A stretch of DNA of 5,989 nt from Parachlamydiaceae bacterium (GCA_003164155.1 PLSG01000007.1:176-6164), one strand, 5' to 3'; numbered from the stretch's first letter, positions 1 to 5,594 are shown. Translations and numbers: made by a program. Notes: generated by a model not told the origin, from the letters alone.

Positions 1-1
1 A

Positions 2-178
2 AAACTTCATCTGCCACCTGCTGCAGTGGTTTTCGTGGACGATAAAAGTGAAAACGTCGTAGCTGCAAAAAGACAGGGCATAGATGTCATTCAATTTATC
101 AGTCCGAAACAGCTACAGGATGATCTTGAGAAACGATGCTCCTCATTAACTGAAAGTTTTTACTGTATAAGTGAATAA
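2..178 (+). CDS. C-terminal part of a HAD-superfamily (DUF2608-like) protein, 5' end outside window
   Basis: An open frame enters from the left edge and ends at TAA 176-178, giving the last 58 residues. The segment AAVVFVDDKSENV, followed by AAKRQGIDVIQF, matches the last conserved block of HAD-type hydrolases: a hydrophobic strand, then an acidic DD pair that helps bind Mg2+, then a helix and the next strand. The form VDDKxENV followed by a Gly-Ile/Phe turn is typical of the DUF2608 HAD-like proteins known from chlamydiae and Legionella, many of them exported and of unknown substrate. The nucleophile Asp motif and any signal peptide would lie outside the window, so activity and location cannot be judged. 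A strong hairpin terminator follows the stop by about 16 bases, so this is the last gene of its transcript. HAD membership is fairly secure; DUF2608 is from memory of the family. Confidence 0.72.
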   Translation, partial: KLHLPPAAVVFVDDKSENVVAAKRQGIDVIQFISPKQLQDDLEKRCSSLTESFYCISE

Positions 179-193
179 AGTTCAAATTTAAAT

Positions 194-260
194 AGAAGGG
201 CAGTAAAAGAGACTGGGCGTCGGCTTCTGCGATTGCCTCGCTCTTATACCCTTCTTTTTA
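194..260 (+). terminator. Long hairpin terminator between convergent genes
   Basis: AGAAGGG (194-200) pairs perfectly with CCCTTCT (249-255), followed by TTTT (256-259). The helix continues inward: TAAAAGAG (204-211) pairs with CTCTTATA (241-248) with one mismatch. An inner stem (216-222 with 230-237, one bulge and one G-T pair) closes a 7-base loop, GCTTCTG. It sits just after the HAD-like stop. Its T-run overlaps the stop codon (TAA, minus strand) of the converging gene, so it may serve both transcripts, though the minus-strand side has a poorer T-tract. Confidence 0.72.
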
Positions 261-665
261 TTTAATGTAATTTTTCAAAAAAAATTTTGTTAGTATGCGA
301 AATAGCTTTAAAGTGATCCAATTTTCATCTTTTATTGGATAAGCTTCTAATCCGGCTTGCATGGCCCCTTCCAGTGTACCATCCACATATGTCTGTCCTG
401 GAAAAAGCCAACATTTAGGATCATAAGTCTCTGTGCTATATTTATATATGGCAAAATCCATATTTTCCAAGTCTCCATCAAATATTAACCGGCAGATTTT
501 TCCATTGCCAGCTGTTACCATGCGATCTAGATAGATGAATTTTCCACTGATGCGTGGGGTATATTTAGCACGTACTTTGGTAAGATGCTTCTGATTAAAA
601 GCATCTACTTTCTCTTTTATTTTACTTTGAATTTCTAAAGAAATCTTGTTTGCTTTTTTTGCCAT
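258..665 (-). CDS. Conserved-looking hypothetical protein, 135 aa
   Basis: The complete frame starts with ATG at 665 (MAKKANKIS) and stops with TAA at 258-260. The N-terminus (about residues 1-30) is a Lys-rich amphipathic helix. The middle is rich in beta-type segments with aromatic and charged residues: KYTPRISGKFIYLDR at about 34-48, then GKICRLIFDGDLENMDFAIYKY. After that come WLFPG (about 86-90) and DGTLEGAMQAGLEAYP, which looks like a helix. No signal peptide, membrane span or catalytic motif is visible, so a soluble cytoplasmic protein is likely. I do not recognise a named family. The composition and the defined sheet-then-helix pattern argue for a real gene rather than a chance frame. 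No good Shine-Dalgarno precedes the ATG (only GAAAT-like sequence). The alternative ATG at 675 is in another frame. The gene stands alone, facing away from the neighbouring pseudogene by 289 bp and converging on the HAD-like gene. Confidence 0.75.
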   Translation of the reverse strand: MAKKANKISLEIQSKIKEKVDAFNQKHLTKVRAKYTPRISGKFIYLDRMVTAGNGKICRLIFDGDLENMDFAIYKYSTETYDPKCWLFPGQTYVDGTLEGAMQAGLEAYPIKDENWITLKLFRILTKFFLKNYIK

Positions 666-954
666 AGAATTTCATTTCTATTTTTGTCGCTGCTTCATCA
701 TTACATATGCCAATGGGCGGAACGAAGAAGGAGGATAACAAATTTATTTGTCAGAAACAAGCTAATTCTTGGATTATTTAGCTAACCTTACGCAATAATA
801 GCAAACACCTATTCGGTTTGTGTTAATCCAAATTCTTCACGTGCCGATTTACCTCATGGTACTATTTTTTGTCCCGTCCAGGCGGAGTTGTGTATGTGGG
901 ACATGTTTTATGATATTCCTTTTTTAATGGGGATAGCAGTGTAAGAACCAATTT
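666..954. other. Gene-free stretch with small dyads
   Basis: No convincing coding frame is present on either strand. It holds the perfect dyad ACAAAT-TT-ATTTGT at 738-751, just after a Shine-Dalgarno-like AAGGAGG (plus strand) that has no usable start codon behind it, and a 6-bp inverted repeat TGTCCC/GGGACA (870-875 and 898-903). The minus strand of this stretch should contain the promoter of the 135-aa gene, but I cannot pick out clear -35 and -10 boxes. It also forms the 3' flank of the broken AlbA_2 gene, where no clear terminator is visible. Confidence 0.5.
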
Positions 955-1156
955 CTAGCTTCGTTTTTTCATAACCGCCCAATATCCTTTTTTCTTAGAC
1001 CCCGACCGCTGTAAAATCCCTAACGATTTTAACTGCTGAATGTTTCTTTTGATTGTACTCCGATCCTTTGTTATTTTTGATGCAATATCTTCATATGCAA
1101 TCGAAGGATTTTGTGCTATTAGGTTCAGAATTTCCACTTGTAATTCAGATAAAGGT

Positions 1157-1204
1157 GCATTTATAGGGTCATTTATAGGGGCGTTTATAGGGTCATTTAT
1201 TGAG
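1157..1204. repeat. Four 12-bp tandem units inside the linker of the AlbA_2 gene
   Basis: Four 12-bp units follow one another: GCATTTATAGGG, TCATTTATAGGG, GCGTTTATAGGG and TCATTTATTGAG. They pair into two 24-bp units. On the minus strand they encode alternating INAP and INDP tetrapeptides just ahead of the winged-helix domain. Because the unit is a multiple of three, copy-number change would alter linker length without breaking the frame. Confidence 0.85.
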
Positions 1205-1926
1205 GGAGGTTGACCCTTTAAAATCTCTATTTCGCCCAATTTTATTCTTTCGCCTATAACGATCTGAGCCTGTGGTCGTTCTACAAGCGAGGTAAACAAG
1301 CAACCCTCGCGATCATCAATAAATTGGATTTGAGGCCAATCTTGTAAAGCGCGCCTTACCCCAGTTCCAAGTCCTCGATAGGGGAGTAACCCTTTGGCCG
1401 CAAAGGAGGCTAAAATGGGATTGCGCTGAATGGAATTTCCTGTGCGAATCTTTTCAATAGTGAGATGATCTGGTAAATTGCCTGGACTAATGATTTCCAC
1501 GCGATCATCAAAAATGAAAAGCCTTACCGGTGCACTCACGAAATAATCGCGGTGAGTGAGAGCGTTAACTAAAAGTTCTTCAAAAACAATCTGAGGGATC
1601 TCTGGCTCACCTATTGTGTTAACCCCTTTCTGCTTTTGAATTTTGCGTAGATTCCGCATAATGAAGGCTAAAGCCCCTTGGAAAATATTAGAAAGTGATC
1701 CTTCAAAGTCTTCGCTATCTAAATAGCGATCGGCGATTTTTGTACCCAAAAATGAAACAGCCTTTACGATAAATTGAGGTTTATACAGCTGAGGTTTATC
1801 GCCAAATAAGAGGAGGCCCGCCAGATTCAACCGATTGTTGCTAGATAAGTTCATATTTTCCAGAAGTTTAAGCCTATCCAAATTGGAATCAGGCAATGCT
1901 TCGTGATAGATATCTTTGAGAAAATT

Positions 1927-1929
1927 TTA
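1927..1929 (-). other. In-frame ochre stop interrupting the AlbA_2 gene
   Basis: The minus strand reads GAC CAT AAG TTT TTT TAA AAT TTT CTC AAA. After the TAA the same frame continues as NFLKDIYHEALPDSN and then family-like sequence. A single base change (for example GAA or AAA to TAA) explains it. The next candidate starts in frame are TTG at 1896 and an ATG 14 codons further on, neither with a visible Shine-Dalgarno. Confidence 0.88.
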
Positions 1930-2377
1930 AAAAAACTTATGGTCTATAGCTTCAATTCCGGCTCGCGTAGGAACTTCATCGGCATGTAGGAGATCGACCT
2001 CCTGAAAAAGGCGCCTCAGCTCTTCTTTAGAATGGATGCGCCTTTTATCTGCACCGCTTTTCAACCATATGATGCTTTGATGGTCAAAATATGGCTTGTC
2101 AATGCATTCAGGAATCGTTAATACTATCACTACCCGATCAGATTCGACAGAGACATTTTCAGTTTGCACAGTGATAGGGCTTCGCACATGCTGGCATGCG
2201 CTATTGCTAATAAGTTGATTGATCCTGTCTACATCTTTGCTAGAAAGGCCGATCAGCTCACCTTTATTTGATACCCCGATAAAAATGCATCCGCCTCGAG
2301 AGTTAGAAAACGCAACCATCTCTGCAGCTAAAGAATCGCCATTGCGCACATCTTCTTTGAATTGGTGTCGGCTGTCT

Positions 2378-2386
2378 TCAACCCCG
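2378..2386 (-). other. +1 frameshift near the N-terminus of the AlbA_2 gene
   Basis: The minus strand reads ATC GCC CGG GGT TGA. Removing one base from the GGGGTT run gives ATC GCC CGG GGT GAA GAC AGC, restoring IARG-EDSRHQFKE, which is the family's usual junction. Without the correction the start frame yields only about 13 to 23 residues. Confidence 0.85.
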
Positions 2387-2461
2387 GGCGATGATTTTTC
2401 TTAGTTCATCTAAATCCATAGCATTTCTCATTTCCAGTTTTTTTGGCATAATTATTCTAAA

Positions 2462-2491
2462 GTAATAAATATTATTTTTAGTGCCTTTCAA
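2462..2491 (-). promoter_or_regulatory. Candidate sigma-70-type promoter of the AlbA_2 gene
   Basis: The minus strand carries TTGAAA (2491-2486, 5 of 6 to the -35 consensus). TATTAC (2467-2462, 4 of 6) follows 18 bases later, or TTTATT (also 4 of 6) at 16 bases, in a very AT-rich 64-bp gap. Transcription would begin about 2455, just upstream of the candidate starts at 2449, 2431 and 2419. The -10 choice is ambiguous. Confidence 0.35.
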
Positions 2492-2513
2492 AGCTGAGCA
2501 GATCTTCTTTTTT

Positions 2514-3464
2514 TTAATTGTTTGCTTGCATTAAGAGATCAGTGATGGCTGCCGGAACGTTTTGATAGTTGGGTAACCTAAAACTATCTCCAAAAATTGG
2601 CGGTATAGGGGAAAGGATGCGGCATTTTCCGGGAGAGGTCAAGACCAAAAAATCCCAGCCATTCCAGAGTTGAATTCTTCCAGGTTTGTGGTTGAAGTCA
2701 CAAAGATCCAGCAGACAGGGAGGAAAGTCTAAGTTTTCTGGAGTTACCATGAATTGAGTGCCCACTAAAATTGACGGGGTATCTAGATTTGCAGGCACTA
2801 ACATAAATATAACACTAAAGCCATCGGATGAATTCAAATTAAGAATTTCCTGACATTGGCTTCCTGTCCATAGCCTAAAAGAGCCAATTTTTCTGAGACA
2901 GGGCCCATCAGCCTGAAAATAGATCGACTCCACATAGAAGGGGGTTATCACTGGTTGTTTGCAAAATAGAGGGCCATTCGTTAAGGTCACACGTTCAATT
3001 GCGATATTATCCCTACGCTTTATATGGGCGATGTTTTTATGCCAGGTAATATGGTCTAACGGAGAAGTATATTTGCTAGTTTCGCAATTTAATTGGATGT
3101 CTGGGGCATCTTGAGGATAGGTAAAGTGATACGAAAATTCTTCTTTTATTGAATTAAAACTTAAGGTGCCCAGCACATAGGTATCCCCCTCCACCGAAGT
3201 TGTGAGGTGAATAATTGAGGGCTTATTATTCAGTTTGCCATTTACAGATTGAGCCATAGTCATTTGTTTTCCGTATGCCACATAAAGCAGCTTAACTTTC
3301 TTGCCTAAAATATAGCGTGAAAGAGGGTTGCCTTCCAGCAAAATTTTCGCATTTGCTCCTTTAAGGGAAGTGAGCAAAAGTAACTGACCTAGGAAAGTCA
3401 AAAAATATTGAGCATTAAAGGTTCGTTTTGAACCTTCAAAAACATAAATTTTGCACGATAACAC
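2514..3464 (-). CDS. Unrecognised, probably exported protein (start uncertain)
   Basis: A single long frame ends with TAA 2514-2516 and yields up to 316 residues. Near its N-terminus is an export-like segment: KR, then a hydrophobic run (FLTFLGQLLLLTS), then GANA before KILLEG, a good signal-peptidase site. The mature part is beta-rich, with seven Cys (LNC, LFC, GPC, SQC, PPC, DLC, GKC) and two similar blocks (FRLWTGSQCQEI and IQLWNGWDFLVL) suggesting an internal duplication. I do not recognise a family, and no catalytic motif stands out. The start is a problem. The only conventional start ahead of the KR is GTG 3464, inside a 16-bp-arm palindrome; TTG 3401 would leave a signal peptide without its basic end. 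ATG 3415 is out of frame by one base before a T6 tract. No Shine-Dalgarno is visible for any of them, so this could be a gene with a damaged 5' end. A periplasmic or secreted location is inference. Confidence 0.68.
   Translation of the reverse strand: MLSCKIYVFEGSKRTFNAQYFLTFLGQLLLLTSLKGANAKILLEGNPLSRYILGKKVKLLYVAYGKQMTMAQSVNGKLNNKPSIIHLTTSVEGDTYVLGTLSFNSIKEEFSYHFTYPQDAPDIQLNCETSKYTSPLDHITWHKNIAHIKRRDNIAIERVTLTNGPLFCKQPVITPFYVESIYFQADGPCLRKIGSFRLWTGSQCQEILNLNSSDGFSVIFMLVPANLDTPSILVGTQFMVTPENLDFPPCLLDLCDFNHKPGRIQLWNGWDFLVLTSPGKCRILSPIPPIFGDSFRLPNYQNVPAAITDLLMQANN
3418..3436. repeat. Small perfect hairpin at the 5' end of the exported-protein gene
   Basis: AAGGTTC (3418-3424) and GAACCTT (3430-3436) are perfect 7-bp arms around GTTTT. 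It lies between the large palindrome and the hydrophobic signal segment, exactly where the true start should be. In mRNA it would sit over or next to the initiation region. Confidence 0.7.
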
Positions 3465-3497
3465 AATCGATGTTATCGTGCAAAATAGATGTTATCG
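3448..3497. promoter_or_regulatory. Perfect 16-bp-arm palindrome plus a third half-site (operator or recombination-site-like)
   Basis: ATTTTGCACGATAACA (3448-3463) is matched exactly in reverse complement by 3471-3486 around a 7-bp spacer, CAATCGA. The word GATGTTATCG from the right arm (3469-3478) recurs in the same orientation at 3488-3497, 19 bp away or about two helical turns. No T-tract follows the stem on either strand, so it is not a standard terminator. The site overlaps GTG 3464 of the exported-protein gene. A repressor operator, a recombinase site or the end of a repeat element are all possible. Confidence 0.6.
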
Positions 3498-3562
3498 AGG
3501 TAATAAAAAAGGCCTTTTCTTAGAAAGCACTTCGCTCCCTATGTGGATCAATGATTGGAGCC

Positions 3563-3788
3563 GTGCCTGCATAACTGCATAACTTTTCACCGTAAATTTT
3601 AAATAATTATTTATCGTTTCAAAATTGAGTAGCAAAGCGAGTTGCTAGCTTGCTTAGTTTGTATCTGCCTTCAAGAACATTCTTGAGTTGAATTGCTGAT
3701 GAAAATATTCAACGCTGCTTTCAAGGCAAAAACTGGAAACAAAGGCTCAACTTATGCAGACCCAAAAGTTATGCAGTTATGCAGGCAC
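3563..3788. mobile_element. 226-bp MITE-like element with perfect 25-bp terminal inverted repeats
   Basis: The 25 bases at 3563-3587 (starting GTGCCTGCATAAC and ending CTTTT) are repeated exactly in reverse complement at 3764-3788. Each end carries the 8-bp word CTGCATAA twice back to back (3567-3574 and 3575-3582; inverted at 3769-3776 and 3777-3784), and a further copy lies just inside the right end (3752-3759). The interior has no convincing gene but several dyads: TAAATAATTATTTA (3600-3613), TAGCAA/TTGCTA (3630-3647) and TCAAGAA/TTCTTGA (3671-3686). No clear target duplication flanks it (GAGCC on the left, CGCCA on the right). Size, long perfect ends and lack of coding fit a non-autonomous transposon remnant; the transposase family is not identifiable. 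Confidence 0.62.
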
Positions 3789-3812
3789 CGCCACGATTAC
3801 TGGCGTTTTTTT
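3789..3812 (+). terminator. Hairpin and T7 terminator abutting the MITE-like element
   Basis: CGCCA (3789-3793) and TGGCG (3801-3805) form a GC-rich 5-bp stem with a 7-base loop, followed directly by seven T (3806-3812). It begins on the first base outside the right terminal repeat, so it would stop transcripts leaving the element rightward. It also contains the stop codon (TAA 3797-3799) of the minus-strand gene fragment. Confidence 0.6.
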
Positions 3813-4198
3813 ATAATTTTAACAGCATTGACATTTGGTTCAAAAATATTGAGGTACTCACATCCTGCCCAAGCTGAGGAAGGAGAATATATAGCATGAT
3901 AACCTAAACTTTGAAAATATTTTTTTACGGCTACATTGGTTAATTGCTGTCTGAAATTAGAATGTTTTCCTGCTTCCTCTTCAATTTGTTTTAAATGTTC
4001 ATTTTCATATTCCAAAGCCATTTGATAAAAATACTCACGGACCAATAAATGGAGGTTTTGATCTGATTTAACAATAGCCACCTTTAATTTGGAAAAATCG
4101 ACTTTGCAAGATAATACATCTTCTTTGCGACCTCCAGCATATTGATGCGCGGCTAATGGCAGCCGCTGGAACGATTTAAGAAATGTATGTAGTTGAAA
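3797..4198 (-). pseudogene. Headless gene fragment, C-terminal part (possible ART-like fold)
   Basis: The minus frame is open from just after TAA 4199-4201 to TAA 3797-3799, 133 codons. It contains no ATG or TTG, and its only GTG is at 4081 (94 aa), well inside sequence that already looks coding. That upstream part reads FQRLPLAAHQYAGGRKEDV, then LSCKVDFSKLKVAIV. A charged helical stretch follows (EYENEHLKQIEEEAGKH), then AVKKYFQSLGYHAIYSP, CEYLNIFEPN and VNAVKII. The order 'KxVDFSKLKV ... helix ... LGYHAI ... EYLNIFEPN ... KI' resembles the C-terminal half of small ADP-ribosyltransferase-like or phage-associated toxin domains, where a GYDG(I/L) turn precedes a strand ending in hF(D/E)P. The match is weak and from memory. 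The N-terminal NAD-binding half would be missing. The 3' end runs to within nine bases of the inverted-repeat element. I read it as a decayed gene. Confidence 0.5.
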
Positions 4199-4221
4199 TT
4201 AAGAGCATTGAAATTTATCAT
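4193..4221 (+). promoter_or_regulatory. Sigma-70-type promoter of the HAF-repeat gene
   Basis: TTGAAA (4193-4198, 5 of 6 to the -35 consensus) is followed after exactly 17 bases by TATCAT (4216-4221, 5 of 6 to the -10 consensus). Start of transcription would be about 4228, leaving a leader of roughly 26 bases before the ATG. The -35 box lies over the beginning of the divergent gene fragment. Confidence 0.6.
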
Positions 4222-4242
4222 TGATCGTTACTTTAACTCAAA

Positions 4243-4249
4243 AGAGAGG
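4243..4249 (+). promoter_or_regulatory. Shine-Dalgarno that fixes the start of the HAF-repeat gene
   Basis: AGAGAGG ends four bases before ATG 4254. This supports that ATG rather than the in-frame TTG at 4221, which overlaps the -10 box and would place 11 extra residues in front of a clean signal peptide. Confidence 0.7.
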
Positions 4250-4253
4250 TTTT

Positions 4254-5453
4254 ATGATAAAAAATGTTTTACGTATTTCTATGCTAGCTCTTATCTTTTC
4301 TTCAAGCCTTGTTTTTGCAGGCAATTATGAAGTTCACGACATTAACACCGCCCCGCAAACAAGTTTGTATCAGGCTAGAAAAATACATACGATAGATATT
4401 CCGCAAGAGGTTATTTCTAAGGTAAACTCCAGTGATTTTAAGGGGATTAACGATGCTGATGAAGTTTTAATTTGTTTCGATGTAGATAAAAAAAGAGAAT
4501 TTGTTATTTGGTCTAAAAGCAACCCTTTACTTCTTGTATATAAATGTCACTACACGATTGCCAAACTGACAAATAACGGTACTGTATTAGGTGTGTTTGA
4601 AGGAGAAACCTTGCCTTCTGGAGTATTGTCCCCTCAAAAACCGAGTATTTGGACCAAAGAAAAAGGTCTTCAAAAACTAGATATAGATAACCAACTTCAT
4701 AATGCTATTAACACTTCAGCTTATGGGGGAGTCTTTCCAACCCGTTTGATAGATGATAATGCTTTGGGACAGATCATCGGTTCGTACACAACAAAAGACG
4801 GTAGAAGTCGCGCTTTCATTTTTGAGAACGGAAAAGCCAAGGATTTCGATATAGATAATGATGTTTATGCTTGCGGCTACCAGGTGATGAATATTTACGT
4901 AAAGCAAATAAATAATCGTGGGAGCATATTAGGTGTTTTAGATTATGGACATAAACACCCACTTAAAAACACATGGATAAAAGAGGGTACACTTAATTTC
5001 TTTTGGGACGGTCACATTCTTCTTATAGATCTAGATGTCCCATTCGAAGAAAGATACAAGCTTCATATTGAGGGAATGAATAATAACGATGAAATTTTGA
5101 GTTGTATGCTTGACTGGAGCAGCTCTGGGGAGTTTAACCCAAAAACCTATATATGGCGACCAAATGAAGGACGTAGCTTGTTACTGGAAGGTTATCGGCC
5201 TTATAGCTATTGCTATTCAACTCATCGTGCATTTAATGATCATGGGCAGATGCTAGTGTGTGATGCCTTCAATAGGACTTTGCTTTTTGATAATGGAGTT
5301 TTCATTGAGATTGAAGACTTGATAAAAAGTTCTAACATCCAGACTCCGCAGGAGTTATCTTTGAATAACAATGGTGCTATTGCTGGACGAGGAAGTCTAT
5401 GGGGGGAGAGTCACGTATTTATATTGAGACCTGATAAGAAAAGTGACGCCTAA
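4254..5453 (+). CDS. Exported HAF-repeat protein, 399 aa, about seven repeats
   Basis: The protein starts with a textbook signal peptide: MIKNVLR, a hydrophobic core (ISMLALIFSSSLV), then V-F-A before GNYEV, with cleavage after residue 22. The mature part carries about seven copies of an (I/L/M/F)N-x2-G/D-x-(I/V/L)-(L/I)-(G/C) motif: INDADEVLICF (65-75), LTNNGTVLGVF (105-115), IDDNALGQIIGSY (166-178), INNRGSILGVL (219-229), MNNNDEILSCM (275-285), FNDHGQMLVCD (327-337) and LNNNGAIAGRG (370-380). Segments such as RSRAFIFENGKAKDFDID and SIWTKEKGLQKLDID between them give the 'x(A/S)FxWxxGxxxxL' strand pairs typical of HAF extracellular repeats. Seven blocks 40-61 residues apart suggest a seven-bladed beta-propeller-like fold. 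The function of HAF proteins is unknown; secretion or periplasmic location follows from the signal. The gene is monocistronic, with its own promoter, Shine-Dalgarno and terminator, and no lesion is visible. Confidence 0.86.
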   Translation: MIKNVLRISMLALIFSSSLVFAGNYEVHDINTAPQTSLYQARKIHTIDIPQEVISKVNSSDFKGINDADEVLICFDVDKKREFVIWSKSNPLLLVYKCHYTIAKLTNNGTVLGVFEGETLPSGVLSPQKPSIWTKEKGLQKLDIDNQLHNAINTSAYGGVFPTRLIDDNALGQIIGSYTTKDGRSRAFIFENGKAKDFDIDNDVYACGYQVMNIYVKQINNRGSILGVLDYGHKHPLKNTWIKEGTLNFFWDGHILLIDLDVPFEERYKLHIEGMNNNDEILSCMLDWSSSGEFNPKTYIWRPNEGRSLLLEGYRPYSYCYSTHRAFNDHGQMLVCDAFNRTLLFDNGVFIEIEDLIKSSNIQTPQELSLNNNGAIAGRGSLWGESHVFILRPDKKSDA

Positions 5454-5454
5454 C

Positions 5455-5481
5455 GCAATGAGGAACATTGCATGCTTTTTT
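5455..5481 (+). terminator. Terminator of the HAF-repeat gene
   Basis: GCAATG (5455-5460) and CATTGC (5466-5471) form a perfect 6-bp stem with loop AGGAA, beginning one base after the stop codon. ATGC and then six T (5476-5481) follow. The four bases between stem and T-run make it a less than ideal but plausible intrinsic terminator. Confidence 0.6.
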
Positions 5482-5594
5482 GTATTAATGTCCGGGGCGT
5501 GTTGGGGTAAGAGTTATACAGACAGGACAGAAGAGCAAGAGAGGTAACTCAAAAATAGAAGCGCTCAAAAGTATCTTGTGAAGGGGTGTTAAAG

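Larger units (their letters stand above)
955..2449 (-). pseudogene. AlbA_2 (Schlafen-like) / HATPase_c_4 / winged-helix regulator, broken by a frameshift and a stop
   Basis: Joined across its lesions, this reads as one family-length protein of about 487 aa from ATG 2419 (497 from ATG 2449). Residues 1-13 (MDLDELRKIIARG) run into EDSRHQFKED, the AlbA_2 opening. Next come RGGCIFIGVSNKGELIGL (about 45-62) and KSGADKRRIHSKEELRRLF, completing AlbA_2. LNLAGLLLFG begins the RecG-like/HATPase_c_4 part, with NALTHRDY (about 285-292), DRVEIISPGNLP and RGLGTGV (about 348-354). A linker repeat (about 407-421) and a winged helix (about 423-487) finish it. Lesion 1: after IARG the frame hits TGA (2378-2380), and one extra base at 2380-2386 shifts it. 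Lesion 2: TAA at 1927-1929, with both sides in the same frame. Known relatives are annotated as DNA-binding ATPase-like regulators, often called RecG-like; the exact role is unproven. The start is uncertain (2449, 2431 or 2419; the last fits the family best). The body is otherwise intact, so decay is recent or one lesion is a sequencing error. Confidence 0.88.

Noticed and set aside
809..853. Minus-strand peptide KSAREEFGLTQTE resembling the first helix of an XRE-type antitoxin
   Set aside because: It is only 13 residues between stop codons (TGA just upstream, TAG after), too short to distinguish from chance.
1915..1940. Programmed frameshifting at the T7 run before the TAA in the AlbA_2 gene
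   Set aside because: The coding frames before and after the TAA are the same, so a frameshift would not rejoin them. A point nonsense mutation is the simpler reading.
2219..2404. Plus-strand frame of 61 codons opposite the AlbA_2 gene
   Set aside because: It is antisense to a recognisable domain and has no motifs or start signals of its own.
3448..3486. Palindrome read as an intrinsic terminator
   Set aside because: Neither strand has a T-run directly after the stem, and it stands at the 5' end of the neighbouring gene, not at a 3' end.
3693..3899. Plus-strand frame of 68 codons through the right half of the MITE-like element
   Set aside because: It starts at TTG without a Shine-Dalgarno, crosses the inverted repeat and the T7 terminator, and its second half is antisense to the better minus-strand frame.
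4716..4907. Minus-strand frame of 63 codons inside the HAF gene
   Set aside because: It lies wholly within an intact, well-supported gene on the other strand and has no signals of its own.
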